DNA of 64,000 nt, from the NCBI RefSeq assembly GCF_025602895.1, contig NW_026516252.1:62001-126000 (forward strand), in the 5' to 3' direction. The translations under genes and the position numbers were made by a program. Numbering within the stretch: the first letter of the stretch is position 1; every line of letters starts with the position of its first letter. The notes below the pieces were generated by a model. The model was not told the DNA's origin, did no database searches, and saw only the letters and a list, made by a program, of their open reading frames with translations. Below, piece by piece: positions 1 to 11,336 of the stretch. Source of the DNA: Polychytrium aggregatum. Taxonomy: Eukaryota; Chytridiomycota; Chytridiomycetes; Polychytriales.

Positions 1-136
1 AGTATGCCGTCTGGACAGGAACACAGCAAACATGGGCCAATGGGGCGATGCAGCAAACCCATGCGAGCGATCAAGGGCGTGGATTGCCGAGCGCGGAGTG
101 ACGCTGGATGAACATTTGCGGATGGACATTTGTGAC

Positions 137-199
137 ATTCGTGTGGCACCGTTGTGGCATTCGTGTGGTATTGTTGTGGCATTCGTGTGGTATTGGTGC
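137..199. repeat. 22-bp tandem repeat, about 3 copies
   Basis: Three head-to-tail units beginning ATTCGTGTGG at 137, 159 and 181. The second and third are nearly identical and the third is incomplete. It is a small minisatellite in non-coding DNA; no function is evident. Confidence 0.8.
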
Positions 200-1914
200 A
201 TCACGCGGGATGGTGCCCCACTCCCGCGGGCCAATCGTGCGCCGCGACGCCCGGATGCACAGAGCAGCGTGCAACCCATGTGGCTCTGCATCGGTGATTG
301 GCCCGTACGACGTTGCTGGATTTGCCTAAACCCGTGACCGCGTCCGTCGCACAATGTGGCTTGCCGGCACCGCCACTTGTCCCGTGACCAGCGGAGGTGT
401 CGGAGATGGCGATTGTCGTGCTGTCCGAGATGGCGCCCTGTTTCTATTTCAACAAGCGATAGACTCTAGAGCCATCCGGTGATGGTCTCAGTCTTGGTCA
501 TGGAGGTGCGTTTTCTGCACCAAGACCAAGACCGGGACATACACGGTCGGCGTTTGCAAGGAGTGCGGCCAGTTCCACACTCAGCCGCAAGGATTTCCTG
601 CTGATCTCTGGAAGATATAGCCAACTGGCATACCCATCTCCGTGGCATCGATATTCGCCACCAAACAGACGCATTCGGCCTCGAGGCTTCCCTCTCCAGC
701 TCCGGAGCGTCGCTGAACCCCACGGGCCACACCCTCCCTCCCTCGGCCATGCTGCGTCGTGGTCGGTGGATCTGACACCTGTCGTCGGGTCTGTGGATGG
801 CCTTGTTGAAGGAAAGGGGTGTGCCTGTCGTCGGGAGGGCAGATTCTGCCACCGGCCTGCAACACGGCTGCGAATTGGACTCAATCGTGCTTCAGATGCA
901 ATCACAGCGCAGCTGCCTTGTGTCTTGAACGAAAGCAATTCAGTACAGAGGCAGAAACCAGTGCGGGAACCGATGCGGCCTGGGATGCTTTGTCGGTCCA
1001 GTGCGGCGACGAACCAAAGACCGCAACGGCCAGGCCAGACAGACCGGCCACTCTGCGCCGCAAGGCCGAGCACGTTTCTTGCCGGTCGTGGTCAGTGGAG
1101 GCTGGAGATCGCTGGCCAGCCATGTGCATCCGGCTGTCTCAGCGACCGTGGTGGCATGCATTTTGGGGACTGTGTCGATGCAGACCGGCGCGCTGCGTGT
1201 CCTCTCTCGCCCCGCCGAGTGCAGGCACAAACGAAATAGAGCAGGGCCGGAGCGAATAGAAGCGGGTTGGAACGCATGAAGGCGCAGCCAGCAGAATCGA
1301 AGCAACCCAAAAGCAAGTTGGGATGCCGCGAGACCGCCCCTGGCAGCACAACAGAGCGGAGCAGAAGAACGCATTCCTTCCAGGCGCAGAAACGTTGTCC
1401 TCGCTCAGGACAACAACCAGGGCGCAGACAAGAGCAGACGCACACAGGAACAGACTCGCCCTCGGCGCGCGAGCAGATTGCGACATGGCTCGAACGTCAA
1501 AGTGCACAGAGAGCACACTTGGAGCGCACAGAGAGATCATATCAGCCGCGTGGCCGTCACGCCTCCGCAGACAAGCAGCAGTGCCCAGCCGAGCAGCCGC
1601 ACCGCACCTGGGCCTGGTCCGTCCCGGCAGCCCGGAGATGGCGTCATCCGGGGGTGTGGCCCAGCGCGTGGCCGGTTGCCGCTGCCGCCGATGGCGCGAT
1701 TGCCGCGGCGCCGGGGGTGTGGCTCCCGCGTGTCCAGGCGCAGGGGTCTGCACGCTCTGCAGAACAGTCTTTCTTGCCTGTGGGGAAGCCGCGAGAAGCA
1801 AAACGACGCTGGGTGGGGAGCCGATCTGGCAAGAGCTCCGTTGGGTGGGAACGATGCCTGGCAAAGCAATGCCGCCCACGCCCCAGCCAGCTGGGCTACA
1901 TCGACAATGCTGCT

Positions 1915-1963
1915 TGCCCGAGGCATGCTGCCCTCGTTTTGTGCCCGAGGCATGCTGCCCTCG
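1915..1963. repeat. perfect 22-bp direct repeat pair with GCATGC cores
   Basis: The segments 1915-1936 and 1942-1963 are identical and start 27 bp apart. Each has the palindromic core GCATGC. They lie about 90-135 bp upstream of the TATA-like element, where upstream activating sites are expected, so a paired transcription-factor site is possible. The factor is unknown; the core is not the Neurospora CYS3-type consensus. Confidence 0.5.
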
Positions 1964-2049
1964 GGCCACGCCGTGCGGTACCAGCCTCACCTCCCCCCAC
2001 CACCACCAGGCGACCGTGCATGTCTGTCGCCTGGGTGCCTCTCCTCGGC

Positions 2050-2058
2050 TATATATAT
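2050..2058 (+). promoter_or_regulatory. TATA-box-like element of the sulfate permease gene
   Basis: An uninterrupted TATATATAT run lies in otherwise GC-rich DNA, 112 bp upstream of the ATG at 2170. The intervening leader is C/T-rich, as often seen in fungal 5' UTRs. Position and composition fit a core promoter; the start site itself cannot be read from sequence. Confidence 0.55.
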
Positions 2059-2169
2059 GGGCCCCCAGCTCCTCCCAGATTGCTGCGTCCACACTGCCGA
2101 CGGCCATCGAGAAGGACATCTGCTTCTCTTGCTTGGTTCCTTCCATCTCTGTCGCCCATCTCAATCCCC

Positions 2170-4353
2170 ATGACCAAGCCTGCCGCCGAGCCCATCCCGG
2201 TGCCCAAGGGCTACCCTGACGATGTCTTTGACTCGCAGTACACCCAGATCCGCAAGAATGCTCGCGGCCTCACCCACAACCTGGGCCACAACACTGTCAC
2301 TTACCTGAAGGAGCTTTTCCCCGTCATCGACTGGATTCCTCGCTACAACCTCTCCTGGTTCACTGGCGATCTGATCGCTGCCATCACCGTCACGGGCGTG
2401 ATCATTCCCCAGGCTCTGGCTTATGCCACCCTTGCTGGCGTCCCCGTCCAGTATGGCCTGTACACCGGTCTTGCCGGCATGTTCTTCTACTTCCTGTTCG
2501 CCACCTCCAAGGGTAAGCAGCTCGCATGACTGTGTGGTGTGTTGCCGACTGTGTCTCGCTGCTGTGTCTGAGATTCCATGCTTACTTCATGACTCCTTTG
2601 GCATCCACCCCATCTCCACCCGTGATTCCCACACACAATCGCAGATGTCACTATCGGCGCCACTGCCGTGCTCTCCCAGCTTATTGGCCAGATCATCGCC
2701 TCTGTCAACTCTGACAACAAGTACTCGCCCATCTCCATCGCCATTACCATCGCCTTCTTCCAGGGCATCATCGAGTTTGCCCTTGGTCTCTTCCGCCTCG
2801 GTATCGTCGTTGATTTCATTCCCTCCTCGGTCATCTCGGGCTTCACCACCGGTGCCGGTCTCACTGTCATCATCGGCCAGATCCCCGGTCTCTTTGGCAT
2901 CCAGGGCGTCAACACCAACGACCCCTCGTCGCTCAACATCCTGATCAACACCATCAAGAACGCCTCGACCCTCAGCAACCTCGACACGGCCTTTGGTGTC
3001 TCTGCCCTGGTCTTCCTGCTCCTCGTCAAGTACACCACCCAGATCCTGGCCCGCCGCTACCCCAAGCTTGGCTGGCTCAAGTGGGTTGGTATCACCCGCA
3101 ACCTGGTCGCCCTGATTGTCTTCACCGGCATCAGCTACGCCATCAGCAAGGACGCCAAGAACGGCAAGTACCCCATCACCCTCGTCAAGACCGTCCCCGC
3201 TGGTCTCGCCGGCCTGGCCGTTCCCAACCTCACCGACGCTGGCCTCGTCTCGCGCGCTGCCCAAGGCCTTCCCGCCGTCATTGTCGTTGCCATCATCGAG
3301 CACATCTCTGTCGCCAAGTCCTTCGGCCGTATCAACAACTACAAGGTCAGCCCCAACCAGGAACTCGTTGCCCTCGGTCTCGTCAACTTCCTTGGCAGCT
3401 TTGTTGGCGGCATCCCCTCGACCGGCTCCTTCTCGCGCACTGCCATCAAGTCTGCCTCGGGTGTCCGCAGTCCCTTTGCTGGCTTCATCAGCTCGATCTT
3501 GACCCTGATTGCCCTGTACACCATTACCCCAGCTCTGTTCTGGATCTCCAAGGCCACGCTCTCGGCCCTGATCATTGCCGCCATCACCGAGCTCTTTTCC
3601 CCTCCCGAGGTCATCAAGCAGCTGTGGGACATCCAGTTCACCGACTTCCTGTCCTTCTGGGTTGCCCTCTTTGTCACCGTCATCTTCAACATCGAGACCG
3701 GTATCGAAGTGTCCATCGGCTTTGCCCTCGTAATCCTGCTGTACAGAATCGCCCGCCCTCGCATCCAGCCCCTCGTCCAGCATGCCGGCAAGTGGTACTC
3801 GCCCGACCAGTCCCATGGTCTTACCGTCGCCAGCGCCCCCGCCGGCGTTCTTGTCTTCCGCCCCGAAGAGTCCCTGACCTACCCCAATGCTAGCTACATC
3901 ACCGAGAAGATCCTCGACGAGGCCAAGGAGCGCACCCGCTACGGCGGCGTTGTTACCAAGCACAGCAACGACAAGGTCTGGAGCGATTCGACTGGCCTTG
4001 CCAAGAAGACCGATCTCAGTGGAGAGCGCCCCATCCTCCGCTCGCTTGTCCTTGATTTGTCCTCGGTCAACTTTATCGATGCTACGGGCATTCAGGCCCT
4101 GATCGATCTCCGCCACGAGCTCGACCGCTATGCCGGCCACAACGTCGCCATCCACTTCAGCCGCGTCAAACCCGCCCTGGTCCGCCCCATCAACTACTTC
4201 CTCCAGACGACCAACTCCAAGAAGGTCATTGCTGCGGTTGCCTCTTCGCCCACCGAGCACGGGGCGCCCACTGGTAGCACCTGGTTGCCTCAGGATGCCA
4301 CAAAGTTCATCCACAGCAATGTCTCTGATGCCGTCCAGTCACTTGCCGTCTGA
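2170..4353 (+). CDS. SulP/SLC26-family sulfate permease with C-terminal STAS domain
   Basis: Proton-coupled sulfate (oxyanion) importer of the plasma membrane, feeding sulfate assimilation. Two exons, 2170-2512 and 2645-4353, with a 132-bp GT-AG intron; joining restores the family segment SKDVTIGATAV and gives 683 residues, within the usual fungal range. The N-terminal half has the hydrophobic SulP core, including the PQALAYATLAGVP signature in exon 1. Exon 2 carries the second hallmark GSFVGGIPSTGSFSRTAIK. The C-terminal part is a STAS domain with the conserved strand-helix segment LDLSSVNFIDATGIQAL. The ATG at 2170 was chosen because it follows the TATA element and a C/T-rich leader and starts a typical short acidic N-terminus; the upstream extension of the same frame is low-complexity. 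Substrate is assigned from family; other oxyanions cannot be excluded. Confidence 0.93.
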
Positions 4354-5197
4354 GCAGAGCATTCCTCCACCTAACCAGCCATGCTACCGGTTTTGGTCCT
4401 GTCCTGCCCCTTCTGACATGTATGTAAATCGCACACTAGACTCTCCATCCCTCCCACCACGCTTGTCCATGATCCTTCTCCGTTGATCCAGTCCTTTTGA
4501 TAGCTGGTCAGCAGCCCCCTTCGACACCAGTCCTTTGTCCACCTGTTCATGTCCCACCCCACTTCAGCCGATTCGCAGGCCGTTTCCCCCTCTCCTGTTC
4601 TCCAGCTCTCTCCTCTGCCTGTTTCAATATGCTTGCTCACGTACTTGCTCGATTGTCCAAATTCGCCATCCCCCTTAGACCCCCCCCTCCATGCTTGCTT
4701 GATGTTTTGGTTGAAAGATCCTGTCTTTGTCATTCCTCCCGCTAGATGAAAAAAGAAAACCGTTTGTATTTCACGTTCTGGGATCCTTTCCCCTCACTTC
4801 CAATACAATTCGTCGTGAGCAGCCACAAACTCCAAAGAATGATTCATATGTGTATCTCATAATGTGCTCGCTCTTGCCGATAATGCAAAGGAAGAAAAGG
4901 CTCGTCCGGAGGACCCAAGCCCGGCTTCAAGCAACCCCCGAGAGCGGATTGAACTTGGGCGAGAGACAGTTGACAAAATAGCACTGTCCCGATCACTCGA
5001 ACACAATATCAACCCCAATCACTCGGATGCTTTGTATATGCTAATCATATCGTCGGAATACTTGAGAGACTGCAGCAGCGAAAGCACAGAGGTGATCATG
5101 GCTTTTGGGCTGGATCGATGGTGCAATGTCAGAAGGGCGACTTGAATACAGCCCAAGGACGCCACCCGGAGTGCGGCGCCTTCTCTTCGGCGCAAAC
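4354..5197. other. convergent intergenic region
   Basis: Sequence between the stop of the sulfate permease (+) and the inferred stop of the redox fusion gene (-), so it holds two 3' UTRs. It is more AT-rich than its surroundings (AAGAAAAC and AATAAT-like stretches near 4745-4870 and 4960-5040), as expected for polyadenylation regions. I see no gene, repeat or RNA here. Confidence 0.5.
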
Positions 5198-8100
5198 TTA
5201 CCCGCATATCATAATATGACTCACGACTGAAGCAGCGCCCTCGTCTGAGACGGAAGCGGTGGATATGTCTCGCATTGTTTCTGTTTGCTCAACGTACTGA
5301 GAGTTTTCGACTGCGCGGACGAACCGGTGTTTCGATCGAAGCACCAATAGAGCAAAGGAGCGCTCAACAGGGTAGCCGAACATCAATTCTCCAACAGCCA
5401 GCAAACCCTTTCCTCCAAAAAAATCAAACGGATAGGTCGACTTTGCAGGCGCAGCTGCCATGTAACCTCACTCAAATGCACGGGAAATGCTTGCTTGAAT
5501 CGTGAGCAACAGCATTCAAATGAACTTACCGAAATTGTCACCCTGAGCAGAGAACATGATCCGACCGATGCCCACCGATTGCCGCGGTGCCCGAGCGGTC
5601 ATTTGTACATCCAGCTTGACCGAGCAGGGTTCGGGCATGGTCTCGACCAAGACGCACTTGTCAAGCCGTCCTTTCCTGCCGGACCAGCTCGTATTGACTT
5701 GGTGGACGAGGTTCGTGATGGTCAAAGAGCTTCCAAACTCTCGCTGGTACCTCTGTAGAATATCTTGCCCAAATATATCGTCTTCCGAGTGGTTAGTGAT
5801 CACCATACTGATAACCGAACTTGTGGCTCTGGGGCTGAGATGCTGCTGCCCATACTTGGAATAGTAGTCCAGTATCAGGAGCATCGGTGTGATACCAGAT
5901 CCTCCGCAAATCAACCCGAGTCGGTCGAAGCAGCCGTGTGGATGCATGGGGTTGAACTTGATCATCGGGTCTGAGAGTGGCCCGCGAACCCGGATGCACG
6001 AAGCTGATTTGAGATACTGCGACATCTGCACCCGTAGGAGCCACCACGCACAGGCGTCAGTATACAATCATGGATCGCACCGTGCTCCAAACAAATCTAA
6101 CAAACACGCCAATGTAGCCAGCATACCTTGCCGTTCGGGTATATCTTCACAAAGATCTTCAAGCTCCCGACGCAAGTGCATTCTATAGGAGTGTAATGTC
6201 GGGTTACGACATCACCGTTGCTCGCCACGTACTGGAAGGCGACATGGTCTCCCGGGCGGAAGCAGACGGTGTCCTCGGACCTCGCAAAGTCGCATACAAT
6301 CAAATAGATCTCGCGGGAGCTGCGCGGAGTCGACACCAGCGTCCTTGACGAGATCTTGAGAAGTGTGTACTGTAAGGGATTGATGACTCCGACGGGAGGC
6401 TGGCTGCCGCCAGGGGGCCGAGAGTCTTTACCACCAGTCTCAGGATCCTTGGACTGCTTGACAGTTGATGGACGGAACATTGAAGCAACAACTGTCTTCA
6501 GCTCCTCTGTTTTCTTTACCGATCGCTCTCGCGTCATCAGTCCGGCGCTTGACAAGTTCATGGCCTGCGTTGCAGAGAGCCTTCCAACAGCAAACCCAGA
6601 GAGGATGAAGTGTGCAAGGCGACTATGCGGATGGCTTCCAGGATTTTGGCCTTGAAATTCCAGGGTAGCATCCATGCCGATGTGGTTCAAGAGATTGCTG
6701 CCACCGGGATGCTTCTCAATAAAGCTGCCCAAGTCATAAATAACATTGAATACGACTATCCACTTGGAGCCAAGAACAACTCTGCTGTTGATGTCCTCCC
6801 AAGTAAAGTTTGGTAGAGCCTGGAGCTTCACTGTGTTGAGGTTTCCACTGTCCGGCTGGCTAGAGGCGGCTTTGTTTCGTAGTGAATACTCTCCATAGAA
6901 CAGGAGCGCTAAAGTGGCCAAGACAATTCAGCGCTCTACAAACAAGCCTCCGTCTCGCTCCATAGGAGTCGCCAAAGCTGGCCATTGCTGACTGCCTCGT
7001 TGAAACTGTGGCCAAGCGAAGGATGCAAAGACGCCGATCTGACAAAAACCATCCGACACTACCACAGACCTGTGGGGAATATAACCATCCATGTAATGTA
7101 AAGATTGATGATAACGAGAGAGTAGCTCCAACCGGCCGTGATCTTGACGAGCCCATAGTAGCCATTGATGATCCCGAGCACGACTGGGCGATAGGGTGAA
7201 ACACATCCGTACCGAGTTAATCAAAGGCGCTCGAAGGCCCCGTACGATATGAGCCAATACCTTGAAACGATAGCAGTGCAGTTGCTGATTATGGGGTGCA
7301 CATGCTTGGGTGGTGGTTCTCTGCTGCTTTGGCTTACCACAAATGTATGCGCTTGTGTTGTGCACAGCTCGCACCCAGTATGTGTTGTTTAGGACGAACG
7401 GAACGTTTTTCCAGCTGAGTTCGGGTGGCAACTAGTCAGATTCTTGTCTGTCATCAGCCACAGCCCCTACCGGCAGACTGTTTGATGAAGTAGATTGAAT
7501 GTCACATGCGCCCCGTTTCGCGCTCGCTCTATAATCTGCCTCCAGACTTACCCCGCTGTGATGATTCCAGAAATGGTGCAGATGCAGATGAGACCCGCCG
7601 TTGTGAACCCAAGCACAGCATGAACGGAGCCTTTATCGGTTGCATAGCCTCCAACGATGGCCGACGCAGCAGCGATCAGCACCTAGTCATTTCGATAGTC
7701 ATTAGATTGGTGAACCCCAGTTGTTTGAACGCGAGCCAACCGACATCAATTGCCCACCTGAATGAATATGAAACTGCTCATGGCTTGATGGATGTTCAGC
7801 CACGAATCCATCTTGGTGGAGTAGCGCGCCACAAAGGTACTCAAAGGAGCTGCACGGCGAATGTCGGATTAGAGCAAGGCGCAGCACGGTGACCTTCGTG
7901 CGTCTACATTCGAGATCCAGTTCGATGACTCTCACCCATCATTCCAAAACTGATGAACATTGTGGCTCCGTGGAGTGCCTTCAGAAAGAAGATGCTGTCC
8001 GGAGACGACGCCGTCCCGGTGGCGGTCACGTTTGTTGCAGAGAGGTCGAAAAAGTTGATCAAGGCATGTCCGCGATTGAGAGGGCCATGACTTGCAGCCA

Positions 8101-10896
8101 CGGGGATGGGAAATAGAGGGAACGGCATTACGTTATGGCCATGGCCTTTCGTCCCGCCCTGCCAACGCTCGCAGCGGAGAAGCAAAGAAAATACTCACTA
8201 TCCGAGGGTCTGTGTGTCCGTGAATGCAAATATGACCGGCATGGTAGACTGGGTAATCACAAAGTCATATTGGTCGCCCGTGTTCAGCAGGCGGCTGAAC
8301 GAAACAACCACCCGACTTCCAGATGTGGCTCCAACGACAGTTCGCAGGTTCATGACGTTGTTGACGCCACCAAGGTCCGTGTCCAAGTTGGGCTGCTGAA
8401 AATTCGATGAGTAGCAGTCCAGCACAGTCACAGTGGTGGAACTGTTGTAATCGACAATGTAAATGTCGGCATTGCTCATGTCAACGCCGAGACCAAAGCC
8501 GAACCATCCTGTTCCATTGTACTCGAGCGTGATGTCGATGTACCCATCAGTCTGTCGGATATCCCAGCTGATGCGATAGTCGCTCGTAAACAGATAGGAA
8601 TATCCCGCACTGGTCTGCGAGAGGTCTTGCGTACTCGTGTCTTGAACCGACAGACCCTTGAAGAATGCCGGGATGTCCGAGACTTGTGGGACCACAAATG
8701 GATTGCGAGGAAAGTACTGGATGTTCAGGTTCATTTGAACGAGCTGCCCTAGATTCATGGTGCTGAGCTTGGAGCTGAGATACGAGTCCAGAACGCCGGA
8801 CCTGCGGTAGAAAAAGCGATCACCGGCCCGGAGTCGTGTGAACTGGTCGTAGATCGAGCTTTGGATCAAGGACCCAAATATGGCCGGCGGGTTGGGAGGC
8901 TCGCACATGGCACCAACGTAGGCATCCAGGTCGCTTATGTTTGGATATAGGGAACTAAGGATGGACTGGATATGCGGATCGGATATCAGATCGGCATAGG
9001 ATGAAATCGAGCTCAGATTGAAAAAAGCCCGGGCGGCGTTGTAGTCCGGAAGCCCTAGCTCGCGTCCTCTGCGTCAAGGAAGAGATGCGTTAACGACCTA
9101 CGCAGCCGACACGTGGGATTGGTGAAAGTTCGGGCGCGCCAGATGAGCCTAAAGCACGACGCTACCTTTCGATTCCGATCGCTGCGAGATCAAATCCATC
9201 TGGCGCATTGATTGGCAGGTAGCTACGGATGTCCTCGACGAAATGGTAGTCGACCATCTGCTCGGGCTGAAACAAGAATCCGCGAGCGATGGGCTCCAAG
9301 CCAGCCTCAAAGATATAAGAGAGATTGAACGTGCTATCGCGAAGCTACATGCGATTCCAATGAGATGATTAGTCGTGTCGCCAGAATGTTGGACTACTAT
9401 GAATCAGAGGACGCGTAAGTTCCACATACGCTTGCTCGAGATACCGATCAACTTACCAGTATATGGCTTTGTGGAATCACCGTGCCATTCTCATTGAGGC
9501 GCATTACAACGCTGCTGGTGGCCGTGTGGCCATATCGCATCGCCACATTGGCAAAGAACAGGTCTACGCTCGGGTCGATTTGGGGATCATACATTGTGTC
9601 ATTGTAAACAGGCATCAGCACTCCCAGCACTGCGGGAAGATACTGCTCGTAAGTGATTTTCTGTGACATCAGCGGCGTTGGTCGTGACAAATGGGTCAGT
9701 GCCATGTAGATCATTCTTGAGTCAACGGTTTGATGAATGATGCATACATTCGAGGCAAAGCGAGCTGTGTCCTCAGAAATTCAGATGACATACACGGCGC
9801 TCGGCGGCTGGCTCAGACTTACCTGAATGAGTGCGATAATATAACGACGTGTATACTGAAAGATAGCCTCATCATCTGCGGCCACGTCAAAGCCAAAGTC
9901 TTTGGTAATGATCTTGGCCATGCGGTTGTGCTCACGTATGAGCAGCGTGTAGATGAGCACTGTCTGCGGACAGACGTTGATGATCGAATGACTGAACAGA
10001 AGGTACTTTGTTGTCGGATCCTGTCGGAGGGTAACCGTCACTTTGGTCACGTCTCTGTGAAGCGCGAGTCGATTGTGCCAATTTGTGAAGGCTCAAGGAC
10101 AATCACGCAGGCGCGCATCAAGCAATCATACGTACATATATTGGGATCTCTCCTGCAACGGGATCGATCTGAGTTCGAAGCAGCCCACCTCGGAAAAGTC
10201 GGACCAGCGACTGCGATTGAGAGTTGACCCCATAAATGCCGGACGCGTCGAGATATGACGAAAACCCGTTCGAGAGAACCCGCGATCCTGCCTGCCGCGG
10301 ATCAGTTGAATTTGGGATCACAGAAGTGCGAATCATGGGTATTTGATATCCTCCTTGGCTGTGGGGATCAAACACGGTATCACCCGTTGGCACATTGATC
10401 GCACAGCTTTCACTCGCGTTGCGGTCGGCGAGAGTGGTGTCGAGGTGGATGTAGAGACCCCAGACCCCGATCCAGTCCGAGCGTCCCTCCGGGCTGATTG
10501 TCGAGGAGCCGTAGTGAAACAGCGCATTCGAAACAATCCTCGGATTTGGTCGATTGGGTCCTGAAGGTTCTGTGGGTCGAACGCAATGGCGAGGTTAGTG
10601 CAGGTACCGATTCAACTGCTCTCGAAGCCCATAGTATCGGCCCTGGTCACCCGAGAATCCTCAGAGGTGCCGATCTCCGTGCGAGTTCGCCGACATACGA
10701 CTTGGCTCGTACCTGCATGCGTACCAGCATAGGCTGGGGCCATGAGCCGCAAATACGGGCTCTCTGCAGCCCCTCGCTGCGGATAGAGCTGGTTGTTACC
10801 GACCCCATCATATGGAATCGTGACTGCGTTCACGGTCAGTCCGATGGTGCATAGGAGCAGCAGATGCACAAGACTGTCTACTCTCGCACGCCGCAT
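5198..10896 (-). CDS. Haem peroxidase-DOMON-cytochrome b561-cytochrome b5-flavin reductase fusion protein
   Basis: Multi-exon gene for a predicted secreted/membrane redox protein of more than 1,000 residues. The ATG at 10896 starts a signal peptide (core LVHLLLLCTIGLTV), then the peroxidase N-terminus (YDGVGNNQLYP). Animal-type haem peroxidase motifs follow in order: WGLYIHLDTTL (about 10,430), LDASGIYG, LIREHNRMA, AMRYGH (proximal His, about 9,520) and DLAAIGIERGRELG (about 9,060-9,190). A DOMON domain lies at about 8,240-8,620 (WFGFGLGVDMSNADI). The b561 core (about 7,060-8,050) keeps four haem His: LKALHG, WLNIHQ, KGSVHAVLG and RAVHNTS. A last helix (LATLALLFYG) leads into cytochrome b5 with EKHPGG, then an FAD domain with RHYTP and an NAD domain with LICGGSGITPM (about 5,890). 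Exon joins near 8,210/8,085, 7,070/6,920 and 5,533/5,450 are inferred. The exact C-terminus is uncertain, and the usual CGP motif is not obvious. Two adjacent genes remain possible. Confidence 0.72.
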
Positions 10897-11336
10897 GGTC
10901 GAGTTTTGCAAGCAGCGGAGACTCGATGTCGCGTGGAAGGATGGAGCTGAGTCGTGGTATCCGTTGGATACGCGATCAACCGAGATGAGGTTCGTGATCG
11001 AGTATCGTTGGGCCGGTTATTGGGAATAACAGCCGAAGTGCCGTCGCCCTAAGCAACCGGCGAAATGAAGACAGGAGCAAACGTTCGACGCCAAGTGGTC
11101 AAGGCGGTCGTTTTGAACGCTGTCTGCCCAGGTCAACTCGATTGACGCTCAGGAGATACTTTCCAAGCAGGAGTCTGGGCTCGGAGGGGGGTCCCTCTGT
11201 GATCGAGACCGCACACGAAAGAAAGCTGTGGCTGACTTGGCCCTGCATGGGCTTGATTGAGGCAGGCTGGACAGAGCCAAAACATGTCCATATTGAAGGA
11301 GCCACCCGGGTCTTTTGGTCGACGGCCAAATGGTTT
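10897..11336. other. spacer between redox fusion gene and truncated Fanzor element
   Basis: The right part (11149-11336) is read in frame as a 62-residue tail of the copy-1 Fanzor ORF but has no similarity to the real Fanzor C-terminus of copy 2. The left part should hold the promoter of the minus-strand redox gene. No AAAAAACGGGACA-type terminal repeat is visible, so the left end of copy 1 is missing. Confidence 0.55.

Larger units (their letters stand above)
1..2169. other. 5' intergenic / promoter region of the sulfate permease gene
   Basis: About 2.2 kb with no convincing gene. Several overlapping open frames exist on both strands, but their products are Arg/Pro/Ser/Cys-rich low-complexity sequence of the kind GC-rich non-coding DNA gives, and none shows a recognisable domain. 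The stretch holds a 22-bp triplicated repeat at 137-199, a perfect 22-bp repeat pair at 1915-1963, and a TATA-like element at 2050-2058, about 112 bp upstream of the permease ATG. Confidence 0.6.

Noticed and set aside
1139-2164. Long minus-strand and plus-strand frames upstream of the sulfate permease
   Set aside because: Mutually overlapping frames of Arg/Ser/Pro/Cys-rich composition, no domain, no intron logic; they result from few stop codons in GC-rich DNA.
2587-4314. 575-codon open frame antisense to the sulfate permease
   Set aside because: Its product is an Asp/Gly/Glu-rich string without domains, the usual antisense shadow of a GC-rich third-codon gene; the plus-strand protein is a clear SulP transporter.
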